A stretch of DNA of 64,000 bases, taken from contig NW_026063268.1 in the NCBI RefSeq assembly GCF_024362695.1, positions 62,001 through 126,000 on the forward strand. Reading direction: 5' to 3'. A program made the translations under genes and the position numbers. Below are positions 18,662-29,500 of this stretch, one piece after another. How positions within the stretch are numbered: position 1 is the stretch's first letter; each line of letters opens with the position of its first letter. Source of the stretch: Pectinophora gossypiella. Its lineage: Eukaryota; Arthropoda; Insecta; Lepidoptera; Gelechiidae. The notes under the pieces were generated by a model. It worked only from the letters and a program-made list of their open reading frames with translations, did no database searches and had not been told where the DNA came from.

Positions 18662-19020
18662 CCAATGTTATTTATTAATTTACTTTGCAAGGAAATTTTG
18701 TACTGTTAGTAAAAGATTTACGTAGTTTTAATGATTTTTGTATACGTGACAAATGTTAGTAATTAAATACATTAGTTATTCGCTTAAATTTCAATAATAA
18801 AATATGCGTCCCTGGAATGTTGCAGATACCACTTGGATGGTAACACTTACGTCATCAATGGGCTAGGAATGGCGGTTTGTAATAAGATTGAGCATACCAG
18901 TTCTTATACCATGGTATTAACAACAGTGACTAGAATCTGTATTCTAGCGACTTGTCCTACACGCCCCGACAAGGGTTACAGGCGTGAATATGTATGTAAA
19001 GGTGAAATAAAACAAATAAT
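18585..19020 (+). repeat. Interrupted repeat, right part (host of the LINE insertion)
   Basis: Matches 40,860-41,200 base by base over long stretches: AGCCCAGCTGACGTCATCC, TTACTTTGCAAGGAAATTTT and ACGTCATCAA...GGCTAG. The left part of the same copy lies before 9,142, the LINE having split it. Confidence 0.75.
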
Positions 19021-19114
19021 TAATTAAATTATATTATTTAATAATATACACTACTATATTTTACAACAGTTCAAATCGAGAATACATACAATATCATCTC
19101 CCGTTATCCCGTTT

Positions 19115-19295
19115 CTCACGGGGTCCGTTTAACTAACCTGAAAATTTGACAATTTTGACAGGTCCGGTTTTTTACAGAAGCGACTGCCTGTCTGACCTTC
19201 CAACCCGCGAAGAGAAAACCAGGCCAATACAGGTTAGGTCACACTCCGAAACACATTTCTCGGGAATGTGGTTTCCTCACGATGTTTTTCTAAAT
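19115..19295 (-). repeat. SINE-D fragment
   Basis: Contains GACAGGTCCGGTTTTTTACA and CAACCCGCGAAG...AACCAG, shared with 37.5, 45.1 and 53.8 kb. The fuller copies end in a reverse-strand Pol III B box, so the family reads on the minus strand here. Confidence 0.65.
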
Positions 19296-19439
19296 ACATA
19301 AAATAAAAATATAAAAACAACTTTAGCATTATATAGGGTAAAATATACGCCGAAATGTACCTATCATAAATTCATGCTATTATCCACAGCGTGGTAGACA
19401 GTGAGAATTATTGCTGTCACTTGTACCTCACGTTACCAG

Positions 19440-19782
19440 GTTTGTAGTATACCATCTAATTTTATTTTAAGTTACACCTGTCATTTTCTTATCCGCCGAA
19501 AAGGAAAGGGATGGGTAATCAACAGTCATAAAGTTTATGGAACACACGTCAATTTTAGGCAGACATTTAAAAAACCCTCCCGAAATTTTATATTGGTCAA
19601 TAACCCGACAGAATTAAGTAGACAGCACACATGGAACGGGTTGCAAATCAGAGAGATGCCCATTTTATTCGCCCGGGTTATTCATTCATTTTAAAATTAA
19701 CAGTTGTCAATCATCCGTCCCTTTCCTTTTCGGTGGATAAGAAAATGACGGGTATAGCTTAAAATAAAATTAGGTGCGGGGC
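19440..19782 (+). mobile_element. MITE family M2, copy 2
   Basis: Starts near ACCATCTAATTTTATTTTAA and carries CTTATCCGCCGAAAAGGAAA, the AATAACCCGACAGAATTAAG block and the inverse end CTTTTCGGTGGATAAG. Confidence 0.75.
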
Positions 19783-20144
19783 CAATGTCGTTAAGTTGTA
19801 AATGTATATTTATGTGTGTTGTGGTATGACTGAATTAAACGTTTTTACTTTTTTATATGTCATTTCTATGGAAATATGTCTCGGCCCTGTAGACTCTCGG
19901 ATTTTAATTATAATAAAATTAAATTACATACTTATATTTTATTAAATAACATAATTTTCTTGTTACATATTTTTTAATTAAATTACAATTTTTATGGCTT
20001 TTAAAAAATGTTATAACGGGTTCTTACTCGACGACATTTTTTAACTAAAATTTACAAATCTAAACATACCTTTACCTTTTGCTTACCATTTTTTGTATAT
20101 ATATTAAATTACTAAGTAAAAATCACGAGAGAGCTCCACTTTAT

Positions 20145-20450
20145 ATACAGGGTGTTAGTGACATCGTAACGAATACTAAGGGGGATGATTCAGACCATGA
20201 TTCTGAGTTGATATCAAGTGAATTTTCCTGTCGTAAAATTTATGTCAATTTTAGTGTTTTATATAAATTATTTTCCGTTCCATGCTTTTACACACACAGA
20301 CCCCAGTGTCATATAGAGTGGTATATAGGTTTGTAGCGATATCGTAACGGGAACTTTGATGACTTTGATTCAGACCATGATTCTGAGTTGATATCAAATG
20401 GAATTTTGCGTCGCAAAAAAACTTAAATTTATTAGAATCCACATAAAAAC
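20145..20450 (+). mobile_element. MITE family M3 (ACAGGGTGTTAGTGACATCG), rearranged copy
   Basis: Begins ACAGGGTGTTAGTGACATCG. The sequence GATTCAGACCATGATTCTGA occurs twice (about 20,186 and 20,370), so one copy is nested in or fused to a second. Family members fold back on themselves and carry no ORF. Confidence 0.65.
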
Positions 20451-20999
20451 AAATACAATAACAATTGACCTATAGTTAAGAGTACAGCATCTCTTTGTGG
20501 AGGGCCGATGGCTATACTAAAGTCGAAATTTTTATTAGCTGCAGTAAAATGACGTTTTGTGGGTTGCCGCTTTTTGAAGAAAAATAAATAGGGATGTAAC
20601 TAAGTGAGTGAGTGAATCATTCATTGAATGATCAGTCTGATTTTGTTTTTGAAATAAATGTTATTAAAATTGAATTAAATCAAATCAAATAATTTATTTC
20701 GAACTACTATGGTCCATATTGATGTTAGTATGACTTAATCTATGTAAATTAAGTAAGTATTATGAGTTAGTTGTGGAACGATTAGATCTTCAGTGAACTG
20801 AATCACATCCCTATTGAGATTAGGCTGGCAACATTATTGTACGGAATGACATTTTGAAACGTCAGTTTACTGCAGCCGATTAAAAGTTCGACTTTAGGTG
20901 GAAACCTGTATTACAGGTCATCAATATAAATTGGGGGCAATATGTCAGAATTCGTTAAGGTGTCCATAACACCTTGTATAGGCTATTTATGTTATTGTA

Positions 21000-21170
21000 T
21001 GCCGTTGTAGGCGGATCATCTTTCAATGCCAACTCGTTGGCCAGCTAGTTCCGCCTACATGCAACAGATGGCGCTACATTCAATAATGCAGTCCTGAAAC
21101 GCGCTATCGAAGTTTACACAGCGCGACGCATATATACAACTGCCGCTATACAACTGCTGCTAAATAATTT
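21000..21170 (+). repeat. Dispersed repeat (CGCGCTATCGAAGTTTACAC type)
   Basis: Shares blocks around CAACAGATGGCGC and CGCTATCGAAGTTT with about 53,100-53,180 and 54,530-54,615, where it is in the opposite orientation. Confidence 0.5.
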
Positions 21171-21339
21171 TGAACCTAAGAAATGAATCGACTATTCGCA
21201 TTTTTAATACACCACATAGCATGGACACCGCCTGCATTAACGATATGGCCAAACGTTGATTGATATATCATTAAACGTTGACGTTTCAACGATATGGTCA
21301 AGTTGGCTATTTCATTAATATGACCATTTCATCTTCTTA

Positions 21340-21652
21340 TCGTGTGGGTTATGACGTGGAGTACCAACCCCATCAACCCTGGTGTCAGGGTTATTACTGA
21401 GCCGCCAAAGACCCTAACATGGCTCATGTAACGACTACGTACTTACATTAGTAAATAGGGACCGGGACCAACGGCTTAACGTGCCTTCCGAAGCACGGAT
21501 CATCTTACTTTCGGACAATCAGGTGATCAGCCTGTAATGTCCTAACCAAACTAGGGATCACAAAGTGATTTTTGTGATATGTCCCTACCGGGATTCGAGC
21601 CCGGGGCCTCCGGATCGTGAGTCCAACGCTCAACCACTGGACCACAGACGCC
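21340..21652 (-). repeat. SINE-B, nearly full length
   Basis: Reverse strand: tRNA-like head with A box (around 21,640) and B box (GGGCTCGAATCCCGG near 21,600), then ATCACTTTGTGATCCCTAG, the shared core CGTGCTTCGGAAGGCACG, and a tail ending at a CCCACACGATAAGAAG-type sequence. It is a SINE head, not a tRNA gene: the 3' half departs from a cloverleaf. Confidence 0.8.
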
Positions 21653-21712
21653 GTTCATACAATGGTTGAACACATCATGAAACGATCAATTTTAAAATCT
21701 GGCCACGACATA

Positions 21713-21860
21713 TATGGTCACGTGCATTAATATGTATACACTTTGGTACCATGTCACATTAACTTTTTTGACAAATTGAACTGTAAGTCTCACTAAATGT
21801 CAAATATGTTAGTGCGACAGAGTCCTAAAGTGGGTACATTACATTGATCACGACTGTACA
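21713..21860 (+). mobile_element. MITE family M1, copy 2
   Basis: ATTAATATGTATACACTTTG at the left and a GATCACGACTGTAC end at the right, with the shared core in between. Confidence 0.75.
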
Positions 21861-22118
21861 TTAAGTTATGTAGATAGTATACCTTCGTTACCTCAAATTA
21901 AGATGTTACGGTTGTTCAAATTAAGTGCAAAAACGTTTGTACAGTGTCGTTACACGCATGCGCCGTGGACACTTTTTTTAGAGATTTGTTGTCTATTTGT
22001 TATACGAGGTCTATGGTTATGATATTATGTTTCCATTCATTCATTCAATGGGGGACTTTCCAGGTTACGTTCTCCAAAAACAATATGATGGCGCTGTTTA
22101 GATTTAACATGACAATGG

Positions 22119-22470
22119 TACTAATTCCTGTAAACATCATCTAATTATATTTTAAGTTATAGAAGACTTATATAAGACAGATAATCGACAAGCATAAAAT
22201 TTATGGAACACACGTCAATTTTAAGCACAATTCTAAAACAACCGTCTAAAAATTTAACACTGGCCAATAACCCGACAGAATTATGTTGACAGCACACGTC
22301 AAACGGTGTGCATACCAGCGAGATACCTTTTTGATTCGCCCGGGTTATCCATTCATTTACTCATTCTTCCTAAAATTAAGAGCTGTCAATCATCCGTCCC
22401 TTTCCCTTTCGGTGGATAAGAAAATGACAGGTACTTAAAGTATAATTGGGAGGTGTCTGCAGGAATCGGC
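22119..22470 (+). mobile_element. MITE family M2, copy 3
   Basis: GGTACTAATTCCTGTAAACA at the left, the AACCCGACAGAATTATG block, CTTTCGGTGGATAAGAAAAT near 22,410, and a GGTGTCTGCAGGAATCGG end. The first CTTATCCGCC segment is deleted. Confidence 0.7.
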
Positions 22471-22539
22471 GTCATTTACTTATTTTCTCCAAAATATGTT
22501 GCTGCTTGATATTTGGATTAAATATGTATAGAATTATGT

Positions 22540-22670
22540 TGCTACCTATATTGCTTCTCTTTATTTTGATCAGAATAATAATGGATAGGTGTGTTGTGCC
22601 TGGGTGTAATAACATTGGCCATGTATGTAAAAACAAAGATAAAAGATGCATTGTCTTTTATTCTGATTAG
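22540..22670 (+). pseudogene. THAP-like zinc-finger start, truncated
   Basis: From ATG 22,580 a 29-codon frame reads MDRCVVPGCNN then HVCKNKDKRC and stops at TAG 22,669. The start CVVPGC followed by a lysine-rich stretch is typical of the first residues of THAP domains (C2CH fingers of P-element-type transposases and their host derivatives). The rest of the domain is absent. A similar start with the same upstream sequence (CTACCTATATTGCTT) occurs at about 60,884. Confidence 0.45.
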
Positions 22671-22692
22671 AAGGTTGAACGGAGGCAAATCT

Positions 22693-22815
22693 GTACAGTC
22701 ATGAGCAATATAATGTACCCACTTTAGAACTCTGTCGCACTAACACATTTGACATTTAGTGAGATTTACAGTTCAATTTGTCAAAAAAGTTAATGTGACA
22801 TGGTACCAAAGTGAA
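22693..22815 (-). mobile_element. MITE family M1, copy 3 (right end missing)
   Basis: Begins TACAGTCATGAGCAATATAA; ends inside the family after GGTACCAAAGTG. Confidence 0.75.
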
Positions 22816-22951
22816 TATAGACGACAGTACGAGTAAATAGCCACTATCACCGACGTTAGTCATCAAAACAAACGATATCAACCTTGGTGCCAAGGTCGGC
22901 GCACCATTAACCCAAAAAGTAGGGCTAACCGGCAAACCTTTTAGGAGGGGT

Positions 22952-23099
22952 GTACAGTCATGAGCAATATAATGTACCCACTTTAGAACTCTGTCGCACT
23001 AACATATTTGACATTTAGTGAGACTTGTAGTTCAATTTGTCAAAGAAGTTAATGTGACATGGTACCAAAGTGTATACATATTAATGCTCGTGACCGTAC
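22952..23099 (-). mobile_element. MITE family M1, copy 4
   Basis: Complete, from TACAGTCATGAGCAATATAA to TTAATGCTCGTGACCGTAC. A further 17-bp end (GCTCGTGACCGTACAG) lies at 23,223-23,240. Confidence 0.8.
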
Positions 23100-23553
23100 G
23101 TTGCATGTCACATGAAAATGTCACTTGAAATTTATAGCTGCAAGTTTGTTCGTTTATGTTCATTAGTGGGATCGGCTTTTGTACTAGATGCTTAGGGTTC
23201 TTACCCAGGCTTGTCAAGGCGGATGCTCGTGACCGTACAGCGCCACCTGTGTTTTTTTAGGGAAAGTCGCCTGGGAGGTCCGTCATTGTAGTATTTGGGC
23301 GAATCTCAAAATTTCAAGTTTGGTGGCGAAATTTCACATTATTTTTTCGTGAAAAATTGGGTTCCGACATGAAAAAGATCCAAAAGGATCCTCGGTTCCG
23401 ACATGAAAAAGGAATTTTTCAATTCCCAATTTCCCCAATTTTTCACGAAAAAGTTATATGACAGTCGCCACCAAACTTGACACATTTTGATATTCACCCA
23501 TTTATTCATCTACGGGTTATAAGGCGTTTGTACAGGTTTGCAAGTGCTAGTAA

Positions 23554-26500
23554 CTAAGCGAGGTAGGAGTATGTATCAAGGGCGCCCGGCGCTCGCTCCA
23601 AGTATTGCTTGTCTATGAGAGCTTCGATACACTTTTTTATCATAGCCACCGATGGGGCGAAGGATCCCCTCGCTTGCGCCACCACCTCCTGTATTAGTTC
23701 TGTGTGTCTTAACACCTGGAATGATGAGAAATAATGAGAATTAACATAACGGAGTGCTGGAAGGTTAGAGTTAAAAAGGCCACATCGAAACTATTCATCT
23801 AAGAAAGAAAAAAAATATTGCTATAATTAAAGCACATAATAACGGGTTCTTACCGCGTTTAAATGGGGACATGAGACACCCGATATTTCGACACTGTTGC
23901 AAGTGCCATGATCACGGGATGACTGATGAGATTGGAGTGGTGTAGGTAGATCCATAATTTTCTACGGCGGTAAGAACCCGTTATTATGTGCTTTAATTAT
24001 GATAATAACCGCGTAAACTTAAAACAAAATATATTGCTATTTGACATTTGTCTGCATTGCGCACTTACTTTTATACGCGCAAATGTCAAATTGCAATAAT
24101 GCTTTCTTAGATGAATTGCTTCGTTGTGGCCATTTTAACCCCCCTGGTCAGGTTAAAGATGAAAAAAAGTTTCCTTTTTTATATTGTTATAATATTTGAC
24201 ATACAAAAATGACCAGACAAAAGAATAAGACATATCATTTTGTTAGACTTCCCTTGTTATAGGAATTACTATCTGTTGATTAGGAGCAATATAGGGGTAC
24301 AAAGAATTACTTTCTGTGGATTATGAGCAATGTACGGGTACAAGGAATTACTTTCTGTGGATTATGTATGAACAATGTAGGGGTACAACGAATTACTTTC
24401 TATGGATTATGAGCAATGTAGGGGCACAAGGAATTACTTTGTACGGATTATGATCAATCTAGGGGTACGACGAGTTACTTTCTGTGAATTATGAGCAATG
24501 TAGGGGCACAAGGAATTACTTTCTGTTATTTATGAGCAATGTAGGGGCACAAGGAATTACTTTCTGTGGATTATGAGCAATGTAAGGGTACAAAGAGTTA
24601 CCTTCTGTGGATTATGAGCAATGTAGGGGTACGACCAAATATTTTATTAGTTTTAGGAATTGGTACAGATTCTAGGCATTATGTTATGGTGTTGTTGCCT
24701 CTGGGTGTTTTGTGTGATGTTATTACCTTCCGTTGTTTCATGATGCGCACGAGTGCGGCCTGCAGGTACATCTTACGGTCGTCGTCGCAGTGTGCCTGCT
24801 CGGCCGCCTCGCCGGACGCACCGGTGCCCACGCCGCCCTAAAAATAATATAGATCATTTATTTATTTTCCCTCTTACTTCAGTAGGCCAGAGTGAGATGG
24901 TGGCCGAGTTCGGATAGAGGCCCAGACCTACGGGGTATAACGTAGAACCCTTGCCACACCCCGGACATCTCATACAAACAACCTCGTTTTACACAGACAC
25001 CACACATTGACGTTATCGTACACGCGCATCTGTGTGTGTGACCTTCTCTTTAATCTGTTCCATGTAAGCTCTTCTTGGTCTTCCCCTTCTCCTCTTTCCT
25101 TCTAGCTTTCCTTCTATGGTGTTTTTAATAAATTCGTCGTGTCTTATTAGGTGTCCAATCATCTTGCCTCTTCTGTTTTCAATAATTCTCAGTATTATAA
25201 AGTGTTGACGAGAAATTAATCACGTATTCATTCTGTATGGGACACGCCCGAACATAACTTTATGCTGAGGCGGCCTAAATGTAGGTTATTTAGACGCCGC
25301 GCGATATTGTAAATTAGCTATAATTAGTGTGTAATAAAACTTCATAGTGAAAATAAGTTTGTTTACTTTCTCAATTTTAACTTTATGTGCACTCGACAAC
25401 GAACTTCAACTTAACCAACTTTAAGATATACGGGCTATAAACTGTGGCTCATACATATTGGTCCTTGGAGCCGGATTTGAACCAGCGACCTATGGACTTA
25501 CCTGATGTGTCGGCGTGTTAGCTTGAGTCAACCTCAGCTTGGTTCTTTTACAGGAAAACTGTAGGTTGAGCGATAAGGTTGCGTCCCCATCCTCGGATTC
25601 CACATCACCTGTAAATAAACCTCCTGGTTAACCTTTAGACCGCAGCGGGCAATTCAAATTCAAAACTATCTTTATTCAGTAGGTAACATAGTTACACTTT
25701 GAATCGTCAATTTTTACATAACGAACGCCTCATCCGCCTAAAACTACTGCAGCTTCTCACAACCTGAATAGCCGGGGAAAAGAAGCTGCAAGAAAAACCT
25801 CGGCACTAGCCCTAGACGTTCTTTAAAAAAATAAATAAATAATAATAAACAAAATATTTTTCTACAAAAATTTTGTAATTTAGCTGCCTAATATCAGTTC
25901 TCAATTCAATTTCAAACTAATATGGCTGTCTGCGGCGACTTTATTCAAAATTATCACATATTTCTTTGGAGCGAACAAAATAATCGATTGTATTTAGAAG
26001 TTCGATAACTAAAGGCTATTTGTAAACATTTTTTTTTATAGACATGTTTTTTAATCTGTTACAGTTAGTAAAAACATGCAGTCGACCCCGCCTTAGTAAT
26101 TTCGAAATTCACAACCTCGTCCCGGGTTCGATTCCCGGTGGGGACATATCACAAAAATCACTTTGTCATCCCTAGTTTGGTTAGGACATTACAGGCTGAT
26201 CACCTGATTGTCCGAGAGTAAGATGATCCGTGCTTCGGAAGGCACGTTAAGCCGTTGGTCCCGGCTGCATTAGCAGTCGTTAATAACGACCAATCCGCAC
26301 TGGGCCCGCGTGGTGGTGTAAGGCCCGATCTCCCTATCCATCGGGGAAGACCCGTGCCCCAGCAGTGGGGACGTTAGTGGGCTGGTGATGATGGTATTGT
26401 GTCCCGTACCGGTGGCCGTGAGCAGCTGCGTCTCCAGCAGCGGGCGCACGTGCCTCGCCCAGCTGTCCCCCTCCAGCTGCAGCGTGTCCCGCAGCTCCCG

Positions 26501-29500
26501 CGCCGGGTACGAGTCCGCCCGCTCGAAGGCCAGCAGCAGCGCGCACTGGACACGTACACACATCATTACACTTACAATGCACAGAACACGCTAACTATAT
26601 AATTATATAATTTAATTAGCGACCCGCCCCAATGCTGAGGAAAAAATGAAATTATTTACGACATCACATTGAAAACCTCAAAAATAACAGTATTTCTCCA
26701 CTATTCAATGGATGTTACACATACAAACCTTCCTCTTGAATCACTCTTATCTAATAAAAAATGTTAAGCTACGCTATGTTATGTTATGCCATGCTATGCT
26801 ATACTATGTTATGTCATGTTATGCTGTACTATGTTATGTCATGCTATGCTATGTTATGCTATACTATGCTATGTTATGCTGTACTATTTTATGTCATGCT
26901 ATGTTATATTATGCTATGTTCCAGTGGGACCGACCTGCGGCGTGGTGGCGCTGATGTGGTAGACGCGCGGCGTGTACCGGGTGCGCAGGTCGCCGGTGCA
27001 CAGGTGGTGCAGCCAGGCCAGGCGGCGGCCGCTGAAGGAGGCGCGGTAGAACGCCTCGAACAGCCGCGCCGGCCGCTCCAGCTGCGCCGGTGGGGCCAGC
27101 GGGGCCATGGCGCCGCCCAGCGGCCACGCGCCCGCCTGCAGCACCTGCGGAGGGATATCCATAAACATAATCCTGGTATAATAAATTGACAACCATCATA
27201 TCCCGTTTTTCACAGGGTCCGCTTATCTAACCTGACGATTTGACAGGTCCGGACTTTTACAGAAGCAAGCTTTTTTTAGAAAAACTCTTTAGCAAATCAA
27301 ATCAGAATCATTTATTCAACGTAATTATCATGGATAAACTTGTTGAAGGTCAATGTAAAATTTTTGAATTTACGTCATTTCATTTCGCAACGTGTTATGA
27401 CTGAGGAGAAGAAATGACAAGAAACTGCAACAGCAACACATGTTTTAAAAACCAATGAGGATATACATTACAAGTTATTTAATAACTAGAGGAACACATT
27501 CAATACCAGACATGTGAGTCTATTTGTTTTTAGGGTGTTAGTGAATTTTACAACTCGGTATTGATCCACTTGATAGAAACTCAGAATCATACCTTAAAGT
27601 GTTCGTTACGGCGTCACTATACCTGCCGGGAGTCGAAACCGGTTTTATTTTATTTTTATTTTACACCTTTTTTTGCTTTTTGTAAGTATTACAAACAGCC
27701 TCCGTGGTCTAGTGGTTAGAGCGTTAAGCTCACGATCTGGAGGTCCGGGTTCGATTCCCGATGGGGACATTGTCGAAATCACTTTGTGAGACTGTCCTTT
27801 GTTTGGTAAGGACTTTTCAGGCTTGAATCACCTGATTGTCCGAAAAAGTAAGATGATTCCGTGCTTCGGAGGGCACGTTAAGCCGTTGGTCCCGGCTATT
27901 AGCCGTAAAAACACCTCCACCAACCCGCAGTGGAGCAGCGTGGTGGAGTATGCTCCATACCCCCTCTGGTTGATTGAGGGGAGGCCTGTGCCCAGCAGTG
28001 GGACGTATATAGGCTGTCTATGTTATGTGTTATGTAAGTATTTATTTTATACCAGATGTTGCACCATCCCACACCAAATTACGATAAATGTTTCTTTTTT
28101 ACCACTGGAAGGAATTGCTGCTTAGCAATAGATTGTACTGTATCTTTCGTGTATGTCTTGTATGTTGTGTGCAAAAAAATATATTTGTATTTGATAATAC
28201 CTGGACACTGAGGAGCTCGGTGGCGCAGCGGTAAACGCGCTTGGTCGGCGATTGTTGAAGTTAAGCAACTTTCGCAGAGGCCGGTCATAGGATGGGTGAC
28301 CACAAAAAAAAAGTTTTCATCTCGAGCTCCTCCGTGCTTCGGAAGGCACGTTAAGCCGTTGGTCCCGGCTGCATTAGCAGTCGTTAATAACCATCAATCC
28401 GCACTGGGCCCGCGTGATGGTTTAAGGCCAGATCTCCCTATACATCCTTAGGGAAGGCCCGTGCCCCAGCAGTGGGGACGTTAATGGGCTGGTGCTGATG
28501 AATACCTGCACACTGAACCCAGCGCTGCACCGCTGCATGGTCTCCCTAAGATGTGCCTGGAACTTCGCGTTGAGATCTGCGCTGACTGCCACGTCGGTGA
28601 ACATGCGATGCAGTTTGTTCGTGAATTCGTAACCACACGCCGCTTTCAAACGGTTGATCATTGCTTCCTCCTGTAAACAAATAAAATGAAAATGCATTTT
28701 ATTTTTCAATCTATCGAAAAAATCAAATCATCATCAAATCATTTTTTGTATGAATTTGGGTACATACCATTATGTACCATTAGTTATATCTGTCATTTTC
28801 TTATCCGCCGAAAAGGAAAGGGACGGATTGACAGCTCTTAATTTTAAGAAGAATGAGTAAATTAATGAATAACCCGGGAGAATCAAATTTGATTTGTTTG
28901 ACATGTGCAGTCAACTTAATTCTGTCGGGTTATTAGCCAATACAAAATTTTTATAGGGTTGTTTTAGGTTAGTGCTTAAAATTGACGTGTGTTCCATAAA
29001 GTTTATACCTGTCGATTACCCGTCCCTTTCCTTTTCGGCGGATAAGAAAATGACAGATATAACTTAAAATAAAATTAGATGGTGTTTACAGGAATTAAAC
29101 ATAAACTGCCTATATAAGTCCCACTGCTGGGCACAGGCCTCCCCTCAATCAACCGGAGGGGGGGTTTATGTTTATGACAGGAATTATAAGGAATTGTTAT
29201 GCTCCATACCCCCTCCGGTTGATTGAGGGGAGGCCTGTGCCCAGCAGTGGGACGTATATAGGCTGATTATGTTAGGAATTAGCACCATTATAACAATATG
29301 TAGCCTTGATTATATAAAAATTCAATTCAATATATTTTGTCGTATAGTACCACGTGATTTTGTTCGTATTTTGACAGCATTTATTTGAGTTCACATATTA
29401 GCACCAATCGACAAAAGGACATTTTTATATCGACAGAATCGATAAAATGACCGTGACAAAATTATATCACGGTGCGCATGTCCCTACAGGTTAGGTAAGA

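Noticed and set aside
24262..24640. Regularly spaced repeats resembling a CRISPR array
   Set aside because: Units are contiguous and degenerate, with no unique spacers, in an intron of an animal gene.
26270..26566. 98-codon minus ORF starting MMCVRVQC
   Set aside because: Its middle is a true cul2 exon (26,545-26,410), but its ends are intron and SINE; it is not a separate gene.
26761..27189. 142-codon ORF of MLCYAMLCY-type repeats
   Set aside because: Translation of the ATGCT/ATGTT repeat running into the antisense of a cul2 exon.
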